Shown: positions 29,452 to 39,660, counted from the stretch's first letter. The stretch is 64,000 bases of DNA from Frondihabitans sucicola (GCF_030296615.1 NZ_AP027732.1:2108001-2172000), one strand, 5' to 3'. The notes: generated by a model from the letters alone, not told the origin. A program made the numbers and translations.

Positions 29452-30467
29452 ACCGCGTCGCGCTCGCCGCGGGCGATCCGGGTCCGGTCACGCGGGAGAC
29501 CCTCGCCGCCGATCCACACAGCGTCAGGGAGGCGCTCGATCTGGGCGTCGCGCTGGGCCCCCTCCGTCCCTTCGTCGGGCACGGCGCCACCCGCGACGTC
29601 TGGGAGGCTCTCGCCAGCCTGGCCGCTTCCGACCTGGCGCTGGCCCGCACTCTCGAACCGCACCTCGACGCCCTGACGATCCTCGATCAGGCGGGGATCA
29701 CGCACGTGCGCGGCGGAACCTGGGGCGTGTACGCGGCCGAGGCGCCCGGGCTACGGCTCGAAGCGGTCGAGACGCGGGCGGGCTGGAGGCTCACGGGCAC
29801 GAAACCGTGGTGCTCCCTGGCCGGGTCGCTCTCCGACGCGCTCGTCACGGCCTGGGTCGACGACACCCGGCGACAGCTGTTCCGCGTCTCGCTCCAGGGC
29901 CCCACGATCGGCGTTCCCGACTCCGGCTGGCACGCCCGTGGCCTGTCCGAGATCCCGAGCGGCGACGTCACGTTCGACGGCGCAGCCTGCCAGCCGGTCG
30001 GCGCCCCCGGCTGGTACCTCGAGCGCGCCGGGTTCGCCTGGGGCAGCATGAGCGTCGCAGCCTGCTGGTTCGGGGGAGCGGTGGGAGTTGCCAGGGCCCT
30101 CCTCGACGCCTCGCGAACCCCCGGTCGGGACACCGACGCGATCCTGCTCATGCACGTCGGAACCGTGGACGCGCGGCTGACCGAGGCGCGAACGGCGCTG
30201 GAGGCGGCAGCACGGACGGTCGATGCCGGAGAAGCGGCAGGATCCCGAGGCGGTCTGCTGGCCAAACGCGTCCGGTCGACCGTCGCCCGGTGCGCGGAGG
30301 CCGTGATCCGCGAGGTGGGGCACGCCCTCGGGCCCGGCCCGCTGGCCAAGGACGCCGAGCACGGCAAGCGCGTCGCCGATCTCGACCTGTACGTGCGTCA
30401 GCACCACGGCGAGCGGGACGACCTCTCGCTCGGCAAGAGCGTCCGGGACTCCGACGACACGTGGTGA
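29448..30467 (+). CDS. Acyl-CoA dehydrogenase-like flavoprotein
   Basis: A 339-residue acyl-CoA-dehydrogenase-fold protein. It has an N-terminal helical domain, a middle beta domain (LTGTKPWCSLAGSLSDALVTAW) and C-terminal helices. ACADs usually run to 380 residues and carry a catalytic Glu and an FAD-binding FGGxQ-type motif; I could not place either, so the catalytic activity is uncertain. GTG 29448 overlaps the glycosyltransferase stop, and its own stop overlaps the PIG-L GTG. Confidence 0.8.
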   Translation: MNRVALAAGDPGPVTRETLAADPHSVREALDLGVALGPLRPFVGHGATRDVWEALASLAASDLALARTLEPHLDALTILDQAGITHVRGGTWGVYAAEAPGLRLEAVETRAGWRLTGTKPWCSLAGSLSDALVTAWVDDTRRQLFRVSLQGPTIGVPDSGWHARGLSEIPSGDVTFDGAACQPVGAPGWYLERAGFAWGSMSVAACWFGGAVGVARALLDASRTPGRDTDAILLMHVGTVDARLTEARTALEAAARTVDAGEAAGSRGGLLAKRVRSTVARCAEAVIREVGHALGPGPLAKDAEHGKRVADLDLYVRQHHGERDDLSLGKSVRDSDDTW

Positions 30468-31200
30468 GCTTCGACGCCGCAGCTCCCGGGACGTCCAGGG
30501 CCGTGTGGGCCGGCGACCCGCGACTGGCCGCGCTGCCCGCCCGCGACCTGCGAGGTTTCGGAGCGGTCGTGGTGCTGGCCGCCCATCCCGACGACGAGAC
30601 GCTCGGCGCCGGCGGGCTGATGGCGCGCGCGGCGCAGGAGGGTGCGACGTGACCGTGCTCTGCGTGACCGACGGGGGTGGGGCCGAGGTCGGCGCAGCGC
30701 GCGCGGACACGGTGCGGCGGCGCGAGGCCGAACTCCGACACGCGCTCGACCAGCTCGGGATCCTGCGCCCTCCCGTCCTGCTCGGGCTCGCCGACGGAAC
30801 GATCCGGGAGCAGCGGGACGTCGTCGCGGCTCGGCTCCGGACGACGCTGCCCGGGCTGGCGAAGGACACGCTCGTCGTCGCGCCCTGGGTCGGCGACGGC
30901 CATCGAGACCACCGCGTCCTCGGTGAGGTCTGCGTCGAGTTCGCCGCCGACGAGCAGTTGACGCTGTGGCAGTACCCGGTCTGGATGTGGCACTGGGGTT
31001 CGCCGGACCACCCGGACGTGCCGTGGCCGCTCCTCGTGTCGGTGGCGCTCGATCGGGAGCAGCGCGAGGTCGTCGCGAGGGCCCTCGAGGCCTTCGCCTC
31101 GCAGCGTTCCGGTTCGCCGCCGATGCTGCACGCGCGGTTCCTGGAACACTTCGACCGCAATCGCGAGTACTTCGTCGCGGATGTCGGTGGAGCGGCCTAG
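30464..31200 (+). CDS. PIG-L family deacetylase (LmbE-like), frameshifted
   Basis: Zinc-dependent N-deacetylase of acetylated amino sugars or related compounds, 245 residues when repaired. The signature AAHPDDETLGAGG gives the metal ligands, and DGHRDHRVLGE supplies the second His motif. Near 30648 GGTGCGACGTGACC needs one extra G to read GADVTVLCVTDGGG. It is fourth in the overlapping unit with methyltransferase, glycosyltransferase and ACAD-like gene. Confidence 0.92.
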
Positions 31201-31209
31201 CGTGAGCTC

Positions 31210-32840
31210 ATGGCGAACCACGGCGGGGCAGGCGGGATCGACGGCATCATCGAGCGCAACGCGGCGCTGTTGGCGGTCCCGGGCGTCCTGAGCGTGCGCC
31301 CGGGGTTCCTGTTCCGCGACGGCTGGATCACGCGCGAGCCGGCCCTCGTCGTGACCGTCGTCGGCGACGTCCCCGATCTTCCCGACACCGTCGACGGCGT
31401 CCCCGTCGACGTCCGGCCGGCGTCCGAGAGCAAGGCGCTCCAGGTGCAGGATCCCGTGGCGTACGCGCGCGTAACCGGGCCGAGCCCCGACCTGGGCGCC
31501 GTGCCGTCGTTCCCCGGCGAACGGCGGCTCACGGTCGGTGTCGACCCCCGGCCGGCTCCGATCGACGCGCCGGCCGAGCACGGCGCGTCGGGATTCGCCG
31601 AGCCCGAGGCCTCGAAACCGCAGCTACCCTACGAGCCGCCCACCGGCGCGAGCCTCGCACCGGTCGACCTCGCGCCCGGTACCCGGATCGAGCTCAGCGC
31701 CAGCCCCGACTCCGGCTGGCCGACGCTCTCGGCCTTCCTCGCCGGCACGCAACGCTCGCTGACGGTCGGTCTCTACGACTTCACCTCGGCCCACGTCCTC
31801 CAGGCGGTCGGGCGCGACCTCGCCGGCAAGGAGTTCCGGCTGGTCCTCGACCATCCCGCGAAGAACCCGACCGCAGACCAGACCGACGAGGCGACCGTCG
31901 CCGACCTCGCCGGCTCCCTCGGCGACGGGCTCGAACAGGCGTGGGCCCTCGACCGGATGGATCCCCTGGCCGCCGCCTGGATCTTTCCCACGGCCTACCA
32001 CATCAAGGTCGCCGTGCGAGACTCCGCCAGCGTCTGGCTGTCGAGCGGCAACTGGAACAACTCGAACCAGCCCGACATCGACCCGGTCACGACTCCGGGC
32101 GATGCGGCAGAAGCGCGCACCCGCGACCGCGACTGGCACGTGGTCATCCATGACCCGGGGGTCGCTTCGACCTTCGAGGCGTTCCTCGAGAACGACCTGG
32201 CGGTGGCCGAGGCGCACGACGCGCCCGCGCCCGGGTCGCCCCCTCGGGCCCGGTCGGCGCCGGCCGAGTCCCTCCCGGCCCCCGAACTCCTCGTGCCGCT
32301 GGCGTCGACCCCACCGTTCGAGAGGTTCTTCGCATCGACGACGGTGACCGACACCACCCGAGTCACACCGGTCCTGACGCCCGACGCGGGAGTCTACGTC
32401 GGGGCGGTCGGCGCCCTGATCGCCTCGGCCCAGAAGACCCTGCACCTGCAGTTCCAGTACATCGAGCTGCCGAAGGCGGCGACTGCCGCATCAAGCCGTT
32501 CGCCGACCTCGTGGCGGCGGTCGTCGAGCGGCAGGAGGCAGGCGTCGACGTGCGCATCATCCTGAGCCAGTTCGAAACGGCAGGGTTCCTCGAGCAGCTG
32601 CAAGACGCGGGCCTCGACGTGGTCACCCGAGTCCGGCTCCAGGCCAACGTGCACAACAAGGGCCTCGTGGTCGACGGCGCCCGCGTCCTGGTGAGCAGCC
32701 AGAACTGGTCGACGGCCGGCGTGCTGAGCAACCGCGACGCGGGCGTCATCCTCGACAGCGTCACGGCGGCGTCCTACTTCGATACGCTTTTCGAGCACGA
32801 CTGGGCACATCTCGCCAGTCAGAAAGCGAGAAACGACTGA
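31210..32840 (+). CDS. Phospholipase D-like protein with two HKD motifs, frameshifted
   Basis: PLD-superfamily hydrolase or transferase, 543 residues when repaired, with no signal peptide. HKD motif 1 is YHIKVAVRDSASVWLSSGNWN and motif 2 is NVHNKGLVVDGARVLVSSQNWS, so both catalytic half-sites are present. The first 150 residues (IIERNAALLAVPGVLSVRPG) form an extra domain I do not recognise. Near 32480 AAGGCGGCGACTGC lacks one G. The ATG follows PIG-L by nine bases, and the stop overlaps the phosphatase ATG, so it may belong to the same transcript. Confidence 0.88.
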
Positions 32841-33550
32841 TGCGCCTGCTGCTCCTCCGCCACGGTCAGACTCCGGCGAACGTCCTCGGGCAGCTCGACA
32901 CCGGGGTGCCCGGAGCACCGCTGACCGAGCTCAGCCGGCAGCAGGCGGCGGCGATCCCCCGGGTCTGCAGGCACGAGAACTCCTCTGCCCGGTCGTGTCG
33001 TCGTGTCGACGCTCCTCCGCACGCAACTCACCGCCGCGCCGCTCGCTGCCGCTCTCGGCGAGACGCCCGAGATCCTCGACGGACTCAAAGAGATCCAGGC
33101 CGGCGATCTCGAGCTGCTGTCCGACAAGCATTCGCAGGGGCTCTACAACGCGACCACGCTCGCCTGGGCTCGAGGAGACCTCGACGTCCGCATGCCCGGG
33201 GTGAGACCGGGCACGACTTCTTCGGCCGATTCGACGACGGGATCCTGCGGGCCACGCGCGCCGGAGCCGAGACCGTCGCAGTGGTCAGTCACGGCGCTGC
33301 CATCCGCGTCTGGGTGGCCGCCCGAGCGGCCGGGGCGACCCACGACTTCGCCGCGACGCACCAGCTGCTCAACACCGGGGTGGCGTTCCTCGAGAGTCTC
33401 CACCAGAACGACGAGCTGGGGCACCGCTGGCGGTTGCTCGAGTGGGTCCGCGAACCCACGGGTGGCGAGTTCCTCGAAGACGACACCGCCGACGACCCCA
33501 CCGGGCGTGACACCGCCGACCCGGCCACGGCGCCGGGGGCCGGGGCGTGA
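32840..33550 (+). CDS. Histidine phosphatase family protein, three frameshifts
   Basis: Phosphoglycerate-mutase-like phosphatase, 237 residues when repaired. The catalytic LLRHGQTPAN starts the protein, and the second His is in VVSHGAAIRVW. Three single-base losses are needed to join the parts: in the C run near 32955, near 32993, and in GGGG near 33201. Each repair adds one G or C. The stop overlaps the MFS GTG. Confidence 0.8.
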   Translation: MRLLLLRHGQTPANVLGQLDTGVPGAPLTELSRQQAAAIPRVCRHENSSARSCRRVDAPPHATHRRAARCRSRRDARDPRRTQRDPGRRSRAAVRQAFAGALQRDHARLGSRRPRRPHARGETGHDFFGRFDDGILRATRAGAETVAVVSHGAAIRVWVAARAAGATHDFAATHQLLNTGVAFLESLHQNDELGHRWRLLEWVREPTGGEFLEDDTADDPTGRDTADPATAPGAGA

Positions 33551-34994
33551 GCGCAGGATCGACGAGCGGTTCCGCTGCCGGTGCCGCCGTCGCGCCCGCC
33601 CGCGGGCACCAGGCACTCGCCCTCCTCGTCGCCGGATGCTTCTTCATGGAGAACCTCGACTCCACCATCGTCACGACGGCGGTGCCGAGCATCGCCCGCG
33701 ACCTCCACGTCGACGCGGCCAGCGTCGGTGTGGCCATCACCGCCTACGTCATGACGGTCGCCGTGCTGATCCCGGTCAGCGGGTGGCTCGCCGACCGGTT
33801 CGGCAGCCGTACGATCCTGCTCACCGCCATCGCTCTCTTCACCCTCGCGTCGATCGCCTGCGCGCTGAGCCCGACACTGCCGGTGCTGGTCGTCGGCCGG
33901 ATCGTCCAGGGCGTCGGCGGGGCCATGATGGTGCCGGTCGGGCGGATGACCGTCCTGCGCGTCACCGCGAAAGAGAACCTCATCCGCGCCGTGGCACTCC
34001 TCACCTGGCCCGCTCTCGCGGCTCCGATCCTGGCGCCGTTCGTCGGCGGACTGCTCACCACCTATGCCTCCTGGCACTGGATCTTCCTCGTCAACGTGCC
34101 GCTCGGGCTCATCGGGTTCGTGGCCGCCGTGCGGATCGTCCCGGGCCGCGCCGCCGACGTCGACCCCGACCGGGTGCCGACTCCGCCCGACTGGCTCGGC
34201 CTGTCGCTCACGTCCGTCGGCATCGCCTCGCTCGTCTGGGCCGCGACCCTTCTCACGGTCACGCCGGTCGACGTGCCGCAGACGATCCTGGCTGCCGTCG
34301 TCGGCCTCGTCCTGATCGGCCTGGCCGTCCGGCATCTGCTCCGCACCCCGAAGCCGTTCGTCGACCTGCGGCTGCTGCGAATCACGACGTACAAGGTGGC
34401 GATGGGCGGTGGTTCCGTCTACCGGTTCGTCATCAGCGCGATCCCGTTCGTGCTGCCGCTCCTCTTCCAGGGGCCTTCGGCTGGACCCCGGTGCAGGCGG
34501 GAAGCGCCGTGCTGTTCCTGTTCGCGGGCAATCTCGCAGTCAAACCGACGACGACCTGGCTGCTGCGCACTTTCGGCTTCCGACGGCTGCTGGTGACGGC
34601 GCACCTGGTGGGCGTCGCGTGCCTCGTGGGGATGGCGTTCTTCCGGGCCGACACGCCGTTCTGGCTGATGCTCGTCGTGCTGGTCGTCTCGGGCGCCGCG
34701 CGCTCGGTCGGCTTCACGGCCTACAACACGATCACCTACGCCGACATCGAGAAGCCGCAGATGACCGGGGCCAACGTGCTCGACTCGACGATCCAGCAGA
34801 TCGCGATCGGCAGTGGCATCGCCCTGGGGGCCGTGGCCATCTCGGCGGGGCTCTTCCTGGGGGAGCGGGTCGAGGCCGGCGGGGCGTACGCCTACGACTT
34901 CGCGTTCCTGGTGATCGCGGCGATCCTGCTCGTCGCCCTGGTCCCCGCGTGGCGGTTGCCCGCGACGGCGGGTGGTGCGCTCACGCGGCGGTAG
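33547..34994 (+). CDS. DHA2-type MFS drug exporter, frameshifted
   Basis: Proton-coupled multidrug exporter, 482 residues when repaired and 14 TM-type. GCFFMENLDSTIVTTAVPSIARDL is the DHA2 TM1 motif and GWLADRFGSRTILL is motif A. Near 34478 CAGGGGCCTTCGG lacks one G; repair gives FQGAFGWTPVQAGSAVLF. It ends the same-strand run that begins at 28137. Confidence 0.9.
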
Positions 34995-35077
34995 CGCGCG
35001 GCGGTCCGGGCAAGCGCGACGTCGGTGGCGCCATCGGCCGCCGGGAGGGTGTCGCCGTGTCGCCGTGTCGCCCGCTG

Positions 35078-35424
35078 TCAGGTCCGGTCGGCGAAGAGAC
35101 GGATCTCGATGGGGAGTCCGGTGATGCCGGCCAGCCGCGCCGCCACCTCGCGGGCGGCGTCGGCGTCGGCCACGTCGACGACGGTGAAGCCACCGAGCTG
35201 CACCTCGGAGAGCAGGACGGATCCGGGCTGCTCTTCGATCGACGTACCGTCGGACGTGACGACGACCGGGGAGTCGACTGGTCGAAGCCGTTCGAGAAGA
35301 CGAGCTGACCGCCGGCCTCGAGCTCACCCATGAAGGCACCCATCTGCGCCATCACCGGCCCGAGCACCTCGGGGCCGGGCACGACGCCTTCCGGCTGGTA
35401 CATGCCGATGAAGTAGCGGGGCAT
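35078..35424 (-). CDS. YCII-related (DGPF-like) small protein, frameshifted
   Basis: A 115-residue YCII-fold protein of unknown substrate. MPRYFIGMYQPEG at the start and VADADAAREVAARLAGITGLPIEIRLF at the end match the family. Near 35275 the coding strand reads GACTCCCCGG; one extra C restores QSTPPVVVTSDGTSIEEQPGS and the stop at 35078. ATG 35424 follows a GAGGCG ribosome site. Confidence 0.82.
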
Positions 35425-35600
35425 CGTCGCCTCCTCGTTGCGTTTGCCTGCACGTTACTCGGCAGCGCCCGGCGGCGTAACACGGCGCAGCGTTCGTCGC
35501 ACGGAGTCGTTTGGGTGAATTCCTCTTCGGGGGATTCCCGGCGTCGTCTCCGAAGCCTAGGGTTTCGGAAGGGTAACGATTCCGACGGACGGGGTACGAC

Positions 35601-35828
35601 ATGAGCACGGTGACACACCGCTGGACGAAGAGCGCCGTTCTCGCTCGCCTGGCCGCTTCCGACGCCATCGACCACGACACGGCCGCCACACCGCGCGAGC
35701 GGGCGGAGCGCCGCATCGACCTGCTGCGGGTGGCCGGCGCCGTCGAAGACGGACGTCTCGACGCGGACAGCGCGGAGGCGGAGTTTCGGCACATTCGCGA
35801 GCTGCTGCAGTCGCGCACTGCCGCCTGA
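35601..35828 (+). CDS. Small charged hypothetical protein
   Basis: A 75-residue, mostly helical, soluble protein (PRERAERRIDLLRVAGAVEDGRLD). I do not recognise a family. It starts at ATG 35601 after GGACGGGG and stands alone between the YCII gene and the convergent oxidoreductase. The codon pattern (G/C in third positions) supports coding. Confidence 0.6.
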   Translation: MSTVTHRWTKSAVLARLAASDAIDHDTAATPRERAERRIDLLRVAGAVEDGRLDADSAEAEFRHIRELLQSRTAA

Positions 35829-35945
35829 GCGCTGTATCCCGCGCCGCTCGGCGGAGAACGCACCGCGCCCCACCGCGTCCTGTCGCGGGGAGCTGCGATG
35901 CGTTCCGCGCCGCGCTTGGTGAGCGCTTGCGCCCGCCCTCGTGGC

Positions 35946-36801
35946 CTAGGCCTGCGTGGCGGCGAGTCCCTCGGCGAGGGGAACGGTCGGGTGACCGATC
36001 AGCGTCGCCAGATCACCGGACGTCCCGGCCAGGAGGCCGTCGCGGATGTTCCCGTCGAGGCCGACGACGAAGCCGACCATCCCCTCGTCGAGACCCGCTG
36101 CGGTGAGCTGGGCCGCGTGCTCCTCGGGCGTGAGGGCGCGGTAGGTCACCGGCTTGCCGACGATGCCGGAGACGGCGGCGGCCAGCTCGTCGAAGTTCCA
36201 GGCGTCGTCTCCCGACAGCTCGTAGGTCTTGCCGGTCGTCGCCTCGTCGAGGGCGGCCGCCGCGGCCGCCTCGGCGTAGTCGGAGCGACTGGCGCTGGCG
36301 ACTCGACCGTCACCGACGCTCGCCGTGATCTCGCCGGTGTCGCGGCCGGTCGCGATCTGGCCCGCGTAGTTCTCGGTGTACCAGCCGTTGCGGAGGATCG
36401 TCGCCGGAAGTCCGGAGGCCGCGATGTACTCCTCCGTCGCCTTGTGCTCGGGGGCCAGGATCAGCTCGGACGTGGTCGCGGCAGGGGCGCTCGTGTAGAT
36501 GATCCTGGCGGCCCCCGCTCCGACGGCGGCGTCGACGACGGCCGAGTGCTGGGGGAAGCGCTGGCCGACGGCATCGCTCGAGATCAGGATCACGGTGTCG
36601 CCCGATCCGATGACGGCCGAGATCGTCTCGGGCTTCGTGAAGTCGAGGGCGGCCGTCGTCACCCTGCGAGGCGAAGGCGGAGAGCTTGGACACGTCGCGG
36701 GACGTGGCGACGATGGTCTCGGGCGAGGCGCCTCGAGCCAGGAGGGACTCGACGACGAGGTGGCCGAGCTGGCCGGAGGCGGCGGTGACGATGATGGACA
36801 T
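35946..36801 (-). CDS. NmrA-like NAD(P)-binding quinone oxidoreductase (QorB-like), frameshifted
   Basis: Atypical short-chain dehydrogenase that reduces quinones, about 285 residues. The Rossmann start is MSIIVTAASGQLGHLVVE, then ALDFTKPETI, ILISSDAVGQR and LRNGWYTENYAGQI, as in QorB. Near 36665 the frame changes after FASQG; the fix is two lost bases or one gained, the only break here not explained by a single deletion. It is divergent from an HxlR regulator, the common qorB/qorR arrangement. Confidence 0.88.
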
Positions 36802-36843
36802 GGGATCCTTTCGGTTGCGTGTCGGTGCCAACACTGCGCAGAG

Positions 36844-36886
36844 GCAGGTACTTCCCTGTTGCAGGTACGCACCTTTTTGTAAGGTG
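36844..36886. promoter_or_regulatory. Operator region between oxidoreductase and HxlR gene
   Basis: Direct repeats GCAGGTAC at 36844-36851 and 36861-36868, 17 bp apart, followed by the inverted repeat CACCTT (36870-36875)/AAGGTG (36881-36886). These are good candidates for HxlR binding and autoregulation. Confidence 0.55.
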
Positions 36887-36891
36887 GTGAC

Positions 36892-37266
36892 ATGAGCGTC
36901 AGTTTTGAAGTAACCCGGGCCCGGCCCGGAGTCAGCGGCGGAAAATACCCGGCCGACTGCCCGACCCGCGTGGTGCTCAACCATGTCACGAGTCGCTGGG
37001 GCGTGTTGATCCTGCTGGCCCTCGAGCAGGGCTCTCGGCGCTGGGGCGAACTGCACCGCGAGATCGAGGGCATCAGCGAGAAAATGCTCGCGTCGACCCT
37101 GCGCACGTTCGAGGCCGACGGGATCGTGCACCGCGAAGCGCAACCGACGATCCCGCCGCGGGTCGACTACTCGTTGACCCCGCGCGGGCAGGAGATCGCC
37201 GCGCGGCTGCTCCCGCTGATGGACTGGATCACCGACAACGCCGACGACATCGTCTCGGGTCGCTGA
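36892..37266 (+). CDS. HxlR family transcriptional regulator
   Basis: A 124-residue winged-helix regulator. CPTRVVLNHVTSRWGVLILLALEQG and RWGELHREIEGISEKMLASTLRTFEADG are HxlR hallmarks, with Cys about residue 23 in the position used for redox or quinone sensing in QorR and HypR. It is divergent from the QorB-like gene, which it probably controls. Confidence 0.92.
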   Translation: MSVSFEVTRARPGVSGGKYPADCPTRVVLNHVTSRWGVLILLALEQGSRRWGELHREIEGISEKMLASTLRTFEADGIVHREAQPTIPPRVDYSLTPRGQEIAARLLPLMDWITDNADDIVSGR

Positions 37267-37271
37267 GGCGC

Positions 37272-37327
37272 CAGGCCCTGTCTCTCACTTCGCCGCGGGC
37301 TCCGGCCACGTGGGACGTGCTCCCTAG
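37272..37327. terminator. Stop-abutting hairpin, diverged copy
   Basis: On the minus strand the MaoC stop TAG (37326-37324) is followed by GGAGCACGTCCCACGTGG, then a GC core and AGAGACAGGGCCTGG. It aligns along its whole length with the element at 41104-41154. It lies between convergent genes. Confidence 0.6.
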
Positions 37328-37779
37328 GCCAGGGCCGCGGCGCGGGTCAGCACCATGAGGTCCATGCGACCCGACTGCACCGTCTCGCCGCGCTGGTTCT
37401 GCAGGACGACGCGTCGCTCGACGATTCCGGTCGTGCCCTTCGACGTGAGCCTGGTCGAGAGGATCTCGACCGTGCAGGTCAGCGTGTCGCCGATGAAGAC
37501 CGGCAGCGGGAACGTCCAGTCGTCGATGCCGAGCAGCGCGACGGCCGACCCCTCGAACACGCCGGTGCGCGCGATCAGCCCGAGGCAGAGCGACGCGCCG
37601 AGCATGCCGTGCACCACGCGTTGACCGTAGCGGGTCGATTTCGCGAACTCCACGTCGGTGTGGACCTGGTTGTTGTCGCCGGTCCACGCCGCGAACGACA
37701 TGACGTCGGTTTCGGTGATGGTGCGGCCGGGGCTGACGAACGTCTGACCGGCCTCGAGGTCTTCGAGATAGTGAGGCAC
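37324..37779 (-). CDS. MaoC family (hot-dog) dehydratase
   Basis: Probable enoyl-CoA hydratase or related acyl-CoA dehydratase, 151 residues. FAAWTGDNNQVHTDVEFA carries the catalytic Asp/His of MaoC, followed by GQRVVHGMLGASLCLGL and FPLPVFIGDTLTC. The start chosen is GTG 37779 (VPHYLEDLEAG), where homology-like sequence begins; the open frame extends upstream. The stop lies in a hairpin. Confidence 0.88.
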   Translation of the reverse strand: MPHYLEDLEAGQTFVSPGRTITETDVMSFAAWTGDNNQVHTDVEFAKSTRYGQRVVHGMLGASLCLGLIARTGVFEGSAVALLGIDDWTFPLPVFIGDTLTCTVEILSTRLTSKGTTGIVERRVVLQNQRGETVQSGRMDLMVLTRAAALA

Positions 37780-37846
37780 GACCTCAGTCTGCCAGGCCCC
37801 GCTGTCGACCGCGGCGGCTTCGCACCGCGCGAGAGCGGGCGCAGGA

Positions 37847-38434
37847 TCAGCGGCGACGCCGCCCGACCCGTCGCCCGAGCGCCGCGACACCGATGCCGAT
37901 CAGCGCCCCGCCGGCCACGTCGGACAACCAGTGCGCCCCGACGTGCAGCCGCGAATAGCCGAGCGCGACGGCGAGCGGTGCGACCGCTGCTCCGCGCACG
38001 GGGCTCTCCAGGGCCACCCCGGTCAGGAAGGCGAAGGCGCTCGCCGTGTGCCCGGAGGGGAACGACGCCGACTGCGGGAACACCTTGAGCTGGCGCCGCC
38101 CCGGAACGTCGGCGGCGAGCGGCCGCGGACCGCCGAAGATCGGCTTGGCGACGAGGTTCGCTACGGCGCTGGCACCACCGAGCGACAGCAGCCCGCGAAC
38201 GGCCGCCCGGCGCCCGGTAGGGCCGGTCAGGGACAGCAGGCCCGCCACTCCGTACCAGATCGCCCCGTTGTTGGCGGAGGTGGAGAGGGCCAGCAGCACG
38301 GAGTCCGCTCTCTCGGAGGAGACGAGGGCGTTGATCCTGCGCCCTGCCCGTCGATCGAGATCGACGATCGAGGCAGGCAGGATGCTCGGGCTGGTTGACG
38401 AGGACGGCGGGCGTAAAGGCACGGCCACACTCAA
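37847..38434 (-). CDS. PAP2 family phosphatase
   Basis: Membrane phosphatase of the type 2 phosphatidic acid phosphatase family, 195 residues. All three motifs are present: KPIFGGPRP, FPSGHTASAF and SRLHVGAHWLSDV. Hydrophobic segments lie between them. It is divergent from the FAD oxidoreductase at 38486. Confidence 0.92.
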   Translation of the reverse strand: MSVAVPLRPPSSSTSPSILPASIVDLDRRAGRRINALVSSERADSVLLALSTSANNGAIWYGVAGLLSLTGPTGRRAAVRGLLSLGGASAVANLVAKPIFGGPRPLAADVPGRRQLKVFPQSASFPSGHTASAFAFLTGVALESPVRGAAVAPLAVALGYSRLHVGAHWLSDVAGGALIGIGVAALGRRVGRRRR

Positions 38435-38485
38435 TCACGACCGGCTGTTCACTTGCAGGCAACCGCGCCCGTCTACCGTCAGCGC

Positions 38486-39628
38486 ATGGCAAAGGATCTC
38501 GATCAGACCGTCGACGTGGCCATCGTCGGCGCGGGCATCGTCGGCCTCGGACACGCGCTCGCCGCCGTCGACCGCGGGCTGCGCGTGCTCGTCATCGACC
38601 GCGGCAGCCGGCAGACCGGCTCCTCGGTGCGGAACTTCGGTCACGCCTGCATCACCGTGCAGTCGGGCGCCGCCCAGGTGCACGCCGACCGGACGCGCCA
38701 GCTCTGGCTCCGGCTGCGCGACGAGGCCGGTCTCTGGCTGCGCGACGGCGGCGGGTTCGTCGTCGCCCGGCACGAGGACGAGCTCGCCGCCCTCGGCGAG
38801 TTCGCAGCGCGGCGCCGGGGGAGCGTCGCCCTCCTGGACGCCGACACCGTCACGGCGCAGACCGGAGTCGCCCCCGGTCTGGCCGTCGGCGGAGCGCACC
38901 TGCTCGACGACATCCAGGTCGATCCTCGCGAGGCCGTGGCGGCGATCACGGCCTATCTCGCATCGCGCGGCGTCGAGTTCCAGTTCTCGACGGCGGTCCG
39001 CACGATCCGATCCGGTCGCCTGCACACCACGCGCGGCCGCATCGGGGCCGACCAGATCGTCGTCGCGGTCAACTACGACGTCGACCACCTGTTCCCGGAG
39101 CTGGCCGCCGCCTACGAGGTGCGCCGCTGCGGGCTCGACATGATGCGCGTGGCCATGCCGGGCCTCGCGGTTCCGCTGGCGGGCCCCGTGCTGACCGGCT
39201 GGTCGATGCTGCGGTACTCCGGCTTCGCGTCGGCTCCGTCGATCGGCGCCGTCCGGGCGCGCCTGCACGGGTCGCAGCCGGAACTCGCCGCCCTCGACGT
39301 CAACCAGATGTACACGCAGCTGCCGGACGGCACCGTGATCGTCGGCGACACCCACTACCGCGACGACGCCGTCACGCCGTTCCAACAGGAGAGCGCGTTC
39401 GAGGCTCTGCTCGAGACGACGGCGGACTTCTTCGGACAGGAGCGATCCGCGCTCCAGGTGCTCGAGCGCTGGCAGGGCGTCTACGCGACGGCTCCCGCCG
39501 AGTTCCTCGTCGAGGAGCCGCTCGACGGCGTCCACCTCGTCTCGGTGACCACCGGCATCGGCATGACGACCGGCCTGGGCCTCGCCGACCGGGTCATCAG
39601 CGAGATCTACGAGCCGGTCGGCGCGTAG
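38486..39628 (+). CDS. TIGR03364-type FAD-dependent oxidoreductase
   Basis: D-amino-acid-oxidase-fold flavoprotein, 380 residues. VAIVGAGIVGLGHALAAVDRG is the FAD dinucleotide-binding motif, and SSVRNFGHACITVQSG and TTGIGMTTGLGLADRV are typical of TIGR03364. Family members often sit beside phosphonate-degrading HAD enzymes, but none is here, so the substrate is open. The start is ATG 38486; no clear ribosome site, possibly leaderless. Confidence 0.88.
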   Translation: MAKDLDQTVDVAIVGAGIVGLGHALAAVDRGLRVLVIDRGSRQTGSSVRNFGHACITVQSGAAQVHADRTRQLWLRLRDEAGLWLRDGGGFVVARHEDELAALGEFAARRRGSVALLDADTVTAQTGVAPGLAVGGAHLLDDIQVDPREAVAAITAYLASRGVEFQFSTAVRTIRSGRLHTTRGRIGADQIVVAVNYDVDHLFPELAAAYEVRRCGLDMMRVAMPGLAVPLAGPVLTGWSMLRYSGFASAPSIGAVRARLHGSQPELAALDVNQMYTQLPDGTVIVGDTHYRDDAVTPFQQESAFEALLETTADFFGQERSALQVLERWQGVYATAPAEFLVEEPLDGVHLVSVTTGIGMTTGLGLADRVISEIYEPVGA

Positions 39629-39660
39629 TCCTCCGGTCCTGCCCCACCCACCCACAGGCC

